Positions 1-6,222 of a stretch of DNA of 32,273 bases are shown here, one piece after another. Position numbers and translations under genes: made by a program. Under the pieces are notes generated by a model. That model did no database searches. It was not told the DNA's origin and saw only the letters and a program-made list of their open reading frames with translations. The stretch spans positions 1 to 32,273 of the forward strand of contig SFGS01000035.1 of NCBI GenBank assembly GCA_004557565.1, read 5' to 3'. This stretch comes from Bacteroidales bacterium. Its GTDB lineage: Bacteria > Bacteroidota > Bacteroidia > Bacteroidales > Muribaculaceae. Every line of letters starts with the position of its first letter. Positions within the stretch are counted from its first letter, which is position 1.

Positions 1-107
1 GCTTGAAATCAGACATGCCACAGCACTAACGACAGGTGCGAAGCACTGGCATCGCTAAAAGGCTGTTTTTTATGTTTTTGTTTCAGTCCCCCAGTATTTT
101 TCCACTG
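1..107 (-). repeat. Partial copy of fold-back repeat (left window end)
   Basis: Positions 1-107 match the reverse complement of 31964-32070 with roughly ten differences. The window starts at GCTTGAAATC, which is the central stem half of the palindrome seen complete at the right end, so only half of this copy is present. A 67-codon frame at 36-239 runs through it but resembles no known protein and reads across the repeat, so it is not called as a gene. The copy is non-coding as far as can be seen. Confidence 0.8.
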
Positions 108-118
108 CCCCTAAATCA

Positions 119-149
119 CCCACAAATTTGCACAAATTTTCACAAATTG
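119..149 (-). repeat. Short intergenic repeat of the TTTGTGAAAATTTGTG type
   Basis: Read on the minus strand this is a run of ATTTGTG/AATTTGTG units spaced by about ten bases. The same core occurs twice more at 2330-2357 and, inverted, at 2370-2396. It is a dispersed non-coding repeat. Nothing suggests a promoter or gene here. Confidence 0.55.
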
Positions 150-177
150 ATTTGTGTGTTTTTTTGTAGAAGAAAAT

Positions 178-207
178 CACCCCGGAAGTTGAGGGGCTTT
201 CGGGGTG
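178..207. terminator. GC-rich hairpin, terminator-like on the minus strand
   Basis: CACCCCGGAAG (178-188) pairs with CTTTCGGGGTG (197-207), an 11 bp stem with one G-U pair and an 8-nt loop. On the minus strand the stem is followed by a T-rich stretch (GATTTTCTTC). It may back up the stronger terminator at 254-320 behind tRNA-Arg. No gene is close on the plus strand. Confidence 0.4.
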
Positions 208-253
208 TATTGTGGGTTAAACTCCAGTCTGCCGTTTAATAATCGATTTGGAT

Positions 254-320
254 AAAAAAAAGGGAGATTGCGTAGAATCTTGTATGCTAACCGTTTAGCA
301 CAGCGATTTGCAAATCTCCC
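254..320 (-). terminator. Rho-independent terminator behind tRNA-Arg
   Basis: On the minus strand GGGAGATTTGC (320-310) pairs with GCAATCTCCC (271-262), with one bulged base, and is followed at once by eight T (261-254). Inside the long loop is a second hairpin, TGCTAA/TTAGCA around a CGG-type loop. It lies 14 bases past the tRNA 3' end, as expected for a tRNA terminator. Confidence 0.75.
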
Positions 321-333
321 AATACCTGAAATG

Positions 334-405
334 TGATCCTATGGGGAGTCGAACCCCAATCGAAGGAACCGGAATCCTTTATTCTATCCATTGAACTATA
401 GGACC
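334..405 (-). tRNA. tRNA-Arg (anticodon CCG)
   Basis: The minus strand folds into a complete cloverleaf. The acceptor stem is GGTCCTA/TAGGATC with one G-U pair. The anticodon stem AAGGA/TCCTT closes the loop TTCCGGT, giving anticodon CCG, which reads the arginine codon CGG. The T arm is TGGGG-TTCGACT-CCCCA and the variable loop is CGAT. The discriminator is A at 334 and CCA is not encoded, so it must be added after transcription. A terminator follows immediately. Confidence 0.95.
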
Positions 406-450
406 AGGCTTTTACAGAATGGCTACTGCGAAAAATGATTTTTTACAATG

Positions 451-482
451 CAAATTTAACTATAATCTTGTAACTTTGCAAG
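451..482 (-). promoter_or_regulatory. Putative promoter of tRNA-Arg
   Basis: On the minus strand TAAATTTG (458-451) fits the Bacteroidota -7 box TAnnTTTG, with CTTG (482-479) 20 bases upstream in place of TTTG at -33. This would start transcription about 40 bases before the mature tRNA end at 405. It faces the -7 box assigned to ung. Confidence 0.5.
471..478 (+). promoter_or_regulatory. Putative -7 box of ung
   Basis: TAACTTTG fits TAnnTTTG. No clear TTTG is seen about 20 bases upstream. It lies 37 bases before the ung ATG and is interlocked with the divergent tRNA-Arg promoter. Confidence 0.45.
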
Positions 483-514
483 TAAAGAAATTTCATCCCT
501 AACATTATTTTGCT

Positions 515-1177
515 ATGACAGTGAAAATCGACCCTTCATGGAATAAGGAGCTTGCTGAGGAATGGAATAAGCCATACTTTGCCAATCTCACCGAATTTGT
601 AAAGCAGGAATATGCCACCAAACAGGTTTTCCCTCCTGGCTCTCAAATATTTGCGGCATTTGATGCCACGCCTTTCGACAAGGTGAAAGTAGTGATTATC
701 GGTCAAGACCCTTATCACGAGCCGGGGCAGGCGCATGGGCTTTGTTTCTCGGTGAACGACGGTGTGCCTTTTCCTCCATCGCTGCAAAACATTTTCAAGG
801 AAATCAACGCCGACACAGGAGCGCCCATTCCCACAAGCGGTAACCTTACTCGCTGGGCACAGCAGGGCGTGCTGATGCTCAACGCCACCCTCACTGTTCA
901 GGCGCACAAGGCTGGTTCGCATCAAGGCCGTGGTTGGGAAGAGTTCACCGATGCGGTGATTGCTCACCTGAGCGAACACGGCGAGCATCTTGTGTTCATT
1001 TTGTGGGGCTCGTTTGCCATTAAAAAGGGCGCGAAAATCAACCGTATGAAGCATCTTGTGCTCACTTCGCCCCACCCATCACCACTTTCGGCATATCGTG
1101 GATTTTTCGGCAACCACCACTTCTCTCAAGCCAATGCCTACCTTGCGCAGCACGGCAAAACGCCAATCGACTGGTAG
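515..1177 (+). CDS. ung: Uracil-DNA glycosylase, family 1
   Basis: Removes uracil from DNA by cutting the N-glycosidic bond, the first step of base excision repair in the cytoplasm. The 220-residue length is normal for family 1. The water-activating motif GQDPYH is at residues 63-68 (catalytic Asp65), followed by the uracil-binding segment GLCFSV (75-80), the conserved GVLMLNATLTV (118-128), and the DNA-intercalation loop HPSPLS (187-192, His187). Both hallmark motifs are intact, so the enzyme should be active. It has its own putative promoter and ends at a bidirectional terminator shared with the convergent Lrp gene, so it is probably monocistronic. The ATG at 515 gives the expected N-terminus. 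Confidence 0.97.
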   Translation: MTVKIDPSWNKELAEEWNKPYFANLTEFVKQEYATKQVFPPGSQIFAAFDATPFDKVKVVIIGQDPYHEPGQAHGLCFSVNDGVPFPPSLQNIFKEINADTGAPIPTSGNLTRWAQQGVLMLNATLTVQAHKAGSHQGRGWEEFTDAVIAHLSEHGEHLVFILWGSFAIKKGAKINRMKHLVLTSPHPSPLSAYRGFFGNHHFSQANAYLAQHGKTPIDW

Positions 1178-1203
1178 CCCATATTGCTTACGCAAAACAA
1201 TAT

Positions 1204-1258
1204 CGCCCAACGACACCGTATTGTTTTATACCGCGTCGTTGGGCGATTATATTTTTTT
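1204..1258. terminator. Bidirectional terminator between ung and Lrp gene
   Basis: CGCCCAACGAC (1204-1214) pairs perfectly with GTCGTTGGGCG (1235-1245), an 11 bp stem. A T-rich tract follows on the plus strand (1246-1258). On the minus strand the continuation is GATATTGTTTTG, also T-rich. It lies between two convergent genes and can serve both. Confidence 0.8.
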
Positions 1259-1267
1259 ATCCTCTGA

Positions 1268-1738
1268 TTATGGTGCCACAGGCACAGCGTGCACATTTTT
1301 CACGGTGCCGATAACGAACACACTGTGCACCGACCCAATCGACTCCATTTCGCCTAAGCGGTTGAGCACGAAATCTTGGTAATGGTGCATGTTGCGCACA
1401 AACACCTTAATCCAGAAGTCGAAATCGCCACTGGTGTTGAAGCACTCGGTCACTTCCTCCATTTGTTTCACAGCATCCACAAATTCGCGGGCATATTCCT
1501 TGCCGTGCTGCTTGAGTCGAATGTTACAAAGCACAAGCATTCCGTTTCCTACCATGTCGGGGTCGACCACAGCCACATATTTTTTAATATAGCCCTCGCG
1601 TTCGAGGCGTTTTTGGCGCTCGAATGTGGGCGAAGCCGAAAGGTGAACAGCTTCTGCAAGCTCTTTTGTGGTGAGCTTTGCGTTCTGTTGAAGCACCTTC
1701 AAAATCTTAATGTCAATAGCGTCAAGTTTCTCTATCAT
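1268..1738 (-). CDS. Lrp/AsnC family transcriptional regulator
   Basis: A 156-residue feast/famine regulator that binds DNA as dimers or higher oligomers and usually senses an amino acid. Residues about 3-60 form the helix-turn-helix (LDAIDIKILKVLQQNAKLTT onward, with the family signature LSASPTFERQKRLEREGYI). The C-terminal RAM effector domain holds the typical TSGDFDFWIKVF strand. The frame is open up to an ATG at 1801, but that ATG lies on the predicted -7 box (1806-1799), so the start is placed at 1738, where MIEKLDAIDIKIL matches the family's usual N-terminus. A small palindrome, ACTGC-TTTT-GCAGT (1755-1768), in the leader could be an autoregulatory site. The ligand cannot be told from sequence. 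Confidence 0.9.
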   Translation of the reverse strand: MIEKLDAIDIKILKVLQQNAKLTTKELAEAVHLSASPTFERQKRLEREGYIKKYVAVVDPDMVGNGMLVLCNIRLKQHGKEYAREFVDAVKQMEEVTECFNTSGDFDFWIKVFVRNMHHYQDFVLNRLGEMESIGSVHSVFVIGTVKNVHAVPVAP

Positions 1739-1798
1739 AAATGTTCTAATTTCCACTGCTTTTGCAGTATGATTTTCTGTTAGGAGCTTAATTTTTGG

Positions 1799-1830
1799 CA
1801 AATATAGAATAATTTCCCGAATAAATCAAG
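1799..1830 (-). promoter_or_regulatory. Putative promoter of the Lrp gene
   Basis: On the minus strand TATATTTG (1806-1799) fits the -7 box and CTTG (1830-1827) lies 20 bases upstream. Predicted transcription starts near 1792, leaving a leader of about 55 bases before the ATG at 1738 and ruling against the upstream ATG at 1801. Confidence 0.5.
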
Positions 1831-2329
1831 ACTATTGCATAGAAAAATAAAAAGAGTGAAATTTGCATCAGAAATCTCTCGTTTTCATAATACAATGATG
1901 ATTTTGACAAGTTTTTAATGGTAATAATAGACAGAACAAGATGCGGCCTTAGTTGTGAAACTGGGGCCGTGTTATTTTACCCCAATCTCACCCCAATCTC
2001 ACTTCTTCGCTGATTTCCCACTCTAAGTTTGCACCGAGAATTGGCGAAGCCCAATAATTATCAAAAAAAACAATCTGAAATGAAAATAGATTTCAACTGC
2101 AAGAGACGATTTCTTTCTTTGTTGTCTAAAGGAAGGTATGGTCTGTCGAAGAGTAAACCATAGATCTCACGAGCCTGCAAGGCTAAAATCCGCTTAGGAC
2201 CTCCTCAACATAGTTGCAGAGACCAGATAGAAAGATAATGGCTTGGATCCTTGTTAGAGTATTAGTCCATACAACAATCGACCAATTCCGTGATTATTAA
2301 TTGATATTAGATAGTTAGACACAACATTA
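1831..2329. other. Unassigned intergenic region with hairpins and a possible small ORF
   Basis: No known gene or RNA family is recognised. Visible elements are: a hairpin GCGGCC/GGCCGT (1943-1948 with 1965-1970) followed by GTTATTTT, which resembles a terminator; a tandem CCCCAATCTCA (about 1980-2001); a -7-like box TAAGTTTG (2024-2031); a 27-codon frame 2080-2163 starting MKIDFNCKRRFLSLLSKGRY behind an A-rich leader; a hairpin TATGGT/ACCATA (about 2138-2163) over its 3' end; and a hairpin AGCCT-GCA-AGGCT just after. Together these suggest a transcribed small RNA or small-peptide locus, but this is inference. Confidence 0.3.
2080..2163 (+). CDS. Possible small basic peptide (27 aa), tentative
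   Basis: The frame begins at an ATG preceded by an A-rich stretch (a run of eight A at about 2063-2070), as is usual at Bacteroidota starts, and about 50 bases after a TAAGTTTG -7-like box. The product would be 27 residues, strongly basic (Lys/Arg-rich), with one Cys and no membrane segment. The same frame stays open for another 24 codons after the TAG, so a decayed longer gene is an alternative. No family is recognised. Random occurrence is quite possible at this length. Confidence 0.2.
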   Translation: MKIDFNCKRRFLSLLSKGRYGLSKSKP

Positions 2330-2396
2330 ATTCGTGAAAATTTGTGCTGATTTGTGACTAATTAAAAAACCACGAATCGCACGGATTTTCACGAAT
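2330..2396. repeat. Inverted repeat of the TTCGTGAAAAT type
   Basis: ATTCGTGAAAATTTGTGC (from 2330) is matched by the reverse complement ATTCGTGAAAATCCGTGC (from 2396 leftwards). The arms are 27-28 bases with a few mismatches and a short AT-rich loop. The arms share their core with the repeat at 119-149. A transcript would form a long hairpin directly upstream of the redox-operon promoter. Confidence 0.7.
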
Positions 2397-2486
2397 ATCT
2401 TTTTTATTGAATTTGTGTGGAGTACCGTTCCAAATTTGTGCACACTCAAACAATATACATTATCTATAAATAAATATATAAAAACA

Positions 2487-2519
2487 TTTGTTTTTCTATT
2501 ATTGTACATTGTATCTTTG
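2487..2519 (+). promoter_or_regulatory. Putative promoter of the redox operon
   Basis: TTTG (2487-2490), 21 bases, TATCTTTG (2512-2519) is a good fit to the Bacteroidota sigma-70 promoter. It would start transcription near 2526, about 30 bases before the first ATG at 2558. OxyR, encoded last in the operon, could act here, but no operator is evident by eye. Confidence 0.6.
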
Positions 2520-2557
2520 CACCAGAAATCAAAACATCAACGACAAAAATTCTCAAT

Positions 2558-2953
2558 ATGGAAAGTAGAAAAGAAATAGCAGTACAGAAGAAACTGGGCG
2601 GTGCGTACAACTGCACCCAATCGGTGTGCTGCACCTATTACGACTTCACTGGTATCGACGAAACCACCATCAAGCATGTGGGCAACTGTTTTGGCGCCGG
2701 CATGGGCAACATGGAAGGCACATGCGGTGCACTGGTGGGCGCTGGCATGGTTTACGGCCTTGCCACCAAGGACAAAGTGAAGGCTATGCGCGGTATGCGG
2801 CAAATGATGGAGAAGTTCCAGAAGCGCAACGGTGCCACACAGTGCAAACTACTGAAGGGTGCTGGCACAGGAAAACCTCTGCGCGAGTGCGCAGACTGCG
2901 TGGCCGACGCATCGGAGTTTCTTGAAGAGTTACTGGCCAACGAAGGAAAATAA
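2558..2953 (+). CDS. C_GCAxxG_C_C family putative redox-active protein
   Basis: A 131-residue cysteine-rich soluble protein. Cysteines are at 19, 24, 25, 44, 56, 96, 111 and 114. The stretch GNCFGAGMGNMEGTCGALVGA (42-62) is the family's signature-type segment, and CADC (111-114) forms a CxxC near the C-terminus. The family is thought to be redox-active or metal-binding but has no settled biochemical role. It is the first gene of an operon: its TAA is followed one base later by the ferredoxin ATG. Its neighbours (ferredoxin, membrane Fe-S protein, thioredoxin, OxyR) support a role in electron or disulfide exchange. No signal peptide is seen, so it should be cytoplasmic. Confidence 0.85.
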   Translation: MESRKEIAVQKKLGGAYNCTQSVCCTYYDFTGIDETTIKHVGNCFGAGMGNMEGTCGALVGAGMVYGLATKDKVKAMRGMRQMMEKFQKRNGATQCKLLKGAGTGKPLRECADCVADASEFLEELLANEGK

Positions 2954-2954
2954 T

Positions 2955-3149
2955 ATGGCATCGAAGTTCAAAGCAGTAAGCGAAAAAGATCGCTGCGTGG
3001 CATGTGGAGTGTGCGTAAAAGTATGTCCAAAGGGTGCCATCAGCATCTACAAGGGATGCTACTCGGTGGTTGACGAAGATATTTGCATTGGCTGTGGCAT
3101 TTGCGAAAGAAACTGCCCAGTCGGAGTAATTCACAAAATTCCCAGATAA
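2955..3149 (+). CDS. 2[4Fe-4S] ferredoxin
   Basis: A 64-residue bacterial-type ferredoxin, a small soluble low-potential electron carrier. Two complete cluster motifs are visible: Cys14-x2-Cys17-x2-Cys20-x3-Cys24-Pro and Cys44-x2-Cys47-x2-Cys50-x3-Cys54-Pro, with an extra Cys35 between them. The frame is open further upstream to 2859, but that part overlaps the preceding gene. The ATG at 2955, one base after the preceding stop, gives MASKFKAVSEKDRC and the normal ferredoxin length. It probably passes electrons to or from the membrane Fe-S protein encoded five bases downstream. Confidence 0.92.
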   Translation: MASKFKAVSEKDRCVACGVCVKVCPKGAISIYKGCYSVVDEDICIGCGICERNCPVGVIHKIPR

Positions 3150-3154
3150 GCATT

Positions 3155-3733
3155 ATGGCAAAACCCACAAAAAAGCACTGGAGCGATTACCTCTGGATTG
3201 TGTCGGCCACATACTTCACCCTCGGATTCTTCAACATCGTGTTTGCGTGGCTTGGCGTGATCTGCTTCCTCATTCCGCTGCTGATGGCAATATTCGGAGG
3301 CGGCAAAGGCTACTGCAACAACTACTGCGGCCGTGGTCAACTCTTCCTCCAGATTGGCAACACCCTGAAGTGGTCGCGCAAGAAAGTGGCACCACGATGG
3401 CTTTCGTCGAAGTGGTTCCGAAACGGATTTCTCGTGTTCTTCATGTTCTTTTTCATTCAAATGATTATCCTCACCGTAAGTGTGGCAAAAGGCGTGAATT
3501 CGCTGCACGAAACCATACACCTGCTCTGGACATTCGATGTGCCATGGCACTGGGCTTACCCCACAGCAGTGGAGCCTTGGGTGGCACAATTCGCTTTCGG
3601 TCTCTACGGCATCATGCTCACCTCGCTCATCGTGGGCGTTATCCTCACGGTAGTTTACCGTCCTCGCACATGGTGCGTGTTCTGCCCTATGGGCAATATG
3701 ACTCAAATGATTTGCAAACTTAAAAACAAGTGA
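3155..3733 (+). CDS. Membrane 4Fe-4S binding protein, NapH/RdxA-like
   Basis: A 192-residue integral membrane protein. Hydrophobic segments lie at about 13-47 (probably two helices), 91-111 and 143-168. Two cysteine pairs, YCNNYCGRGQ (Cys54, Cys58) and WCVFCPMGN (Cys174, Cys177), resemble the paired Cys-x3-Cys-x-x-G and Cys-x2-Cys-Pro motifs of the Fer4_5 family (NapH, CcoG/RdxA, polyferredoxin membrane parts), where they carry electrons across or along the membrane. The additional soluble ferredoxin domain of NapH is missing here, and the separate ferredoxin gene directly upstream may replace it. Start chosen at 3155, since the upstream open frame overlaps the ferredoxin. Confidence 0.8.
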   Translation: MAKPTKKHWSDYLWIVSATYFTLGFFNIVFAWLGVICFLIPLLMAIFGGGKGYCNNYCGRGQLFLQIGNTLKWSRKKVAPRWLSSKWFRNGFLVFFMFFFIQMIILTVSVAKGVNSLHETIHLLWTFDVPWHWAYPTAVEPWVAQFAFGLYGIMLTSLIVGVILTVVYRPRTWCVFCPMGNMTQMICKLKNK

Positions 3734-3739
3734 AACACA

Positions 3740-4039
3740 ATGGAAAATTTCAATGAAATCATCAACGGCAATCAACTCACATTAGTTGACTTCTTCGCCA
3801 CATGGTGCGGTCCTTGTAAGATGATGCACCCAGTATTGGAACAGTTGAAGGAAAACTTCGGCGACAGTATTAGAATTCTTAAAATTGATGTGGACAAGGC
3901 GCAAGAGCTCGCTATGAGCTACCGCATACAGTCGGTGCCCACGCTGATGCTCTTCCGTGAAGGCCAGCAGTTGTGGCGACAAAGCGGAGCAATGCCACTC
4001 GCCGAATTAACCAACATCATCAATTCCTACAAACAATGA
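3740..4039 (+). CDS. trxA: Thioredoxin
   Basis: A 99-residue cytoplasmic thioredoxin that reduces protein disulfides. The active site WCGPC is at 22-26 (Cys23, Cys26), the buried Asp17 precedes it (VDFFATWCGPC), and the cis-proline segment SVPTLMLF has Pro67. All features needed for activity are present. It is slightly shorter than the usual 105-110 residues, mainly at the N-terminus. It follows the membrane Fe-S protein by 6 bases and its TGA overlaps the ATG of oxyR (ATGA), which implies translational coupling. OxyR disulfides are reset by thiol-disulfide proteins in other bacteria, so this thioredoxin is a natural candidate for switching its downstream neighbour off. Confidence 0.93.
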   Translation: MENFNEIINGNQLTLVDFFATWCGPCKMMHPVLEQLKENFGDSIRILKIDVDKAQELAMSYRIQSVPTLMLFREGQQLWRQSGAMPLAELTNIINSYKQ

Positions 4040-4962
4040 CACTACAACAACTCAGGTACATTGTGGCTATCGACCGCTTTCGCAATTTTGCGAGAGCGGC
4101 CGATGCTTGTGATATATCACAGCCCACTTTGAGCGCCATGCTCATCAAACTTGAGGAAGAACTCGATGTGCGCATTTTCGAGCGCACAAACAAGTCGGTA
4201 AAACCCACCACCGAAGGCGAGAAAATCATTTTACAGGCGCAAAAAGCACTGATGGAGGCTGGGCGCATCACCGAGATTGTGAACGAGGGAAAAGGCACTA
4301 TCAGCGGTTCGCTTACATTGTCGGTGGGTCCCACCATTGCCCCTTATCTGCTACCCAAATTCATCAAGCACTATCGCACGGCATACCCTTCGGTGTCGCT
4401 CTCCATACTTGAAATGAAAGCCAATTTCATGCACGAGGCTCTACTTCGTGGCGAAATCGACGCAGGCATTGCCATTTGCGACAACGCCCAAAAAGGCATA
4501 CTGGAAGTGCCGCTCTACACCGAGAAATTCTATGTTTATCTTTCAGAAGGTTGTGGACTGCCTCACCAAGTGCTGCGTCCCGATAACTTGGACAACGAAA
4601 ACATGTGGATTATGAAAGAGGCGCAATGCCTTCGCGACAGCGCTTTCTCGTTCTGCAAAGCCCGCACCAAAGGGCAATACATCTACGAGGCTGGCAGTAT
4701 CGAAACGCTAATCCGCATCGTGGACGAGAACGGCGGCTACACCATCATTCCCGAAATGCACCTGCCATTCCTCACCGAAGCACAGCGCAGCAATGTAAGG
4801 GAAATTGATGGCAACCATGTGTCGGAGCGCCGCATTTCGCTCTACATCAAAGACGACTACATTCGCGAACGAATGCTCAACACCATCACCGACACCCTAA
4901 AAGCCTTCATGCCAAAAGGAATGCTCACCGACAGCATCATCAAATACGGCATCAAACTATAA
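4036..4962 (+). CDS. oxyR: LysR-type redox-sensing regulator OxyR
   Basis: A 308-residue hydrogen-peroxide sensor and transcription factor. The N-terminal winged helix-turn-helix is at about 1-60 (TLQQLRYIVAIDRFRNFARA), followed by the LysR substrate-binding-like domain. The redox segment CLRDSAFSFC has Cys198 and Cys207, matching in position and spacing the peroxidatic pair Cys199/Cys208 of E. coli OxyR. That identification rests on direct motif comparison and is strong. The ATG at 4036 overlaps the thioredoxin stop codon. An open frame extends upstream to 3973 but lies inside trxA. As last gene of a redox operon it probably regulates its own operon as well as peroxide-defence genes elsewhere. 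Confidence 0.93.
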   Translation: MTLQQLRYIVAIDRFRNFARAADACDISQPTLSAMLIKLEEELDVRIFERTNKSVKPTTEGEKIILQAQKALMEAGRITEIVNEGKGTISGSLTLSVGPTIAPYLLPKFIKHYRTAYPSVSLSILEMKANFMHEALLRGEIDAGIAICDNAQKGILEVPLYTEKFYVYLSEGCGLPHQVLRPDNLDNENMWIMKEAQCLRDSAFSFCKARTKGQYIYEAGSIETLIRIVDENGGYTIIPEMHLPFLTEAQRSNVREIDGNHVSERRISLYIKDDYIRERMLNTITDTLKAFMPKGMLTDSIIKYGIKL

Positions 4963-5005
4963 TCCCCCCGAAATCTCGATAATTCGATAATCCGAAACCC
5001 CGAAA

Positions 5006-5040
5006 ACTCGTTGACTCGTTGACCCGTTGACTCGTTGACT
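5006..5040. repeat. Short tandem repeat, ACTCGTTG x4
   Basis: Four contiguous 8-base units ACTCGTTG, the third with one change (ACCCGTTG), fill the gap between the convergent oxyR and dinB. The array runs right up to the dinB stop codon (5042-5040). Just upstream (4975-4993) is a related run TCGATAATTCGATAATCCG. No hairpin terminator is seen in this 77-base gap. Confidence 0.85.
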
Positions 5041-6131
5041 TAATAAGGATCAAAAGGCAGTTCGCCGGTGTGCCATTGTTGGCGGGGTTCTTCGTGTTGG
5101 TCGTTATCGGTGCGCGATACCGATAGGCCGAGCAATCGGAAAGGGTGCTCCTTGAAATCCACCTTTGCCAGCAGTTGTTTCGCCAGCGGTAAAATGTCGT
5201 CTTTGTCGCGCAGCACCTTGTTTTGCGTGAGGCTGCGAGTCACTTGCGTGAAATCGGCATATTTCACTTTCAGCGTGAGTGTGCGTCCTTCAAAACCGCA
5301 CTTCGCAATTCTCTGCACCAATTCTATCACAGCCTGGTAAAGCACAATAATCGCCGCCGATGGCTTACTGATGTCCGACTCAAAAGTTTCCTCACAGCCC
5401 ACCGACTTGCGAATCCAATCGGTGACCACTGGCCTGTTGTCGATACCCCTCGCAAAATCGTAAAACACCTGCCCCATTTTGCCAAATTCCAGTTTCAGAA
5501 TCTCCAGCGGCACCTCACGGAGTTGACCACAAGTGTGCACCATCAAATCATACATTTTCTGCTTCGTTTTGGGCCCTACGCCCCACAGATTTTCCACAGG
5601 CAGATGCTGCAAAAACGCCTGAATGCGCTGCGGATGCACCACCGTCAGTCCATTGGGCTTGCGGAAATCGCTGGCAATCTTTGCCAACAACTTATTGCAC
5701 GACACGCCAGCCGAGGCTGTCAGATGCAACTCATCCCAAATGGCTTGGCGTATTTCCTTGGCTATATCCATCGCCAAAGTGATGCCTTTTTTGTTTTCGG
5801 TCACATCAAGGAAAGCCTCATCCACCGAGATGGGTTCCACGATGTCGGTATAGCGGTGGAAAATCTCATGCACCTGCGCCGACACCTCACGATAGCGGGC
5901 AAAATGCGGTTCCACAATCACCAGTTGCTCGCACCGCCGCTTCGCCTGCGCCATGGGCTGTGCAGAATGAACGCCGAATTTTCGCGCCTCATAACTCGCC
6001 GTCGACACCACACTGCGCGGCGCATCGTGCCCCACGGCAATCGGCCGACCTTTCAAGTCGGGATTGTCGAGTTGCTCAACCGATGCAAAAAACGCATCCA
6101 TATCCACGTGTATGATTTTTCGCTCTGCCAT
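5040..6131 (-). CDS. dinB: DNA polymerase IV (Y family)
   Basis: An error-prone translesion polymerase of 363 residues that bypasses damaged template bases. The palm starts with IIHVDMDAFFASVE (metal-binding Asp10) and carries SVDEAFLDV (102-110; Asp104, Glu105), the second catalytic carboxylate pair. A helix-hairpin-helix thumb (LWGVGPKTKQKM) and the little-finger domain follow. The C-terminal GELPFDPY could be the beta-clamp binding peptide, which is often found at this end. It lies downstream of rplS in the same direction but behind a strong terminator, so it probably has its own promoter or is read at low level by leakage. No LexA-like box was recognised. Confidence 0.95.
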   Translation of the reverse strand: MAERKIIHVDMDAFFASVEQLDNPDLKGRPIAVGHDAPRSVVSTASYEARKFGVHSAQPMAQAKRRCEQLVIVEPHFARYREVSAQVHEIFHRYTDIVEPISVDEAFLDVTENKKGITLAMDIAKEIRQAIWDELHLTASAGVSCNKLLAKIASDFRKPNGLTVVHPQRIQAFLQHLPVENLWGVGPKTKQKMYDLMVHTCGQLREVPLEILKLEFGKMGQVFYDFARGIDNRPVVTDWIRKSVGCEETFESDISKPSAAIIVLYQAVIELVQRIAKCGFEGRTLTLKVKYADFTQVTRSLTQNKVLRDKDDILPLAKQLLAKVDFKEHPFRLLGLSVSRTDNDQHEEPRQQWHTGELPFDPY

Positions 6132-6152
6132 TTGACTCTTTCAGCAAACAAA

Positions 6153-6193
6153 TTTACAAAAAAATTGCCACAATCCGAATCGGACTGCGGCAA
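6153..6193 (-). terminator. Rho-independent terminator behind rplS
   Basis: On the minus strand TTGCCGCAGTCCG pairs with CGGATTGTGGCAA (6193-6165), 13 bp with two G-U pairs and a 3-nt loop, followed by a run of T ending near 6153. It separates rplS from dinB. Confidence 0.85.
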
Positions 6194-6222
6194 CCTTAAT
6201 GGAATATCTTCTGGCAAGCAGA

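Noticed and set aside
36..239. 67-codon frame at the left end
   Set aside because: It runs through the fold-back repeat, the short repeat and a terminator-like hairpin, and resembles no protein; the same repeat at 31802-32089 gives a partly similar chance frame.
1739..1801. Upstream start of the Lrp gene at 1801
   Set aside because: The ATG overlaps the predicted -7 box and adds 21 residues not typical of the family.
5006..5040. Possible CRISPR array
   Set aside because: The units are 8 bases and contiguous with no spacers, and no cas genes are present.
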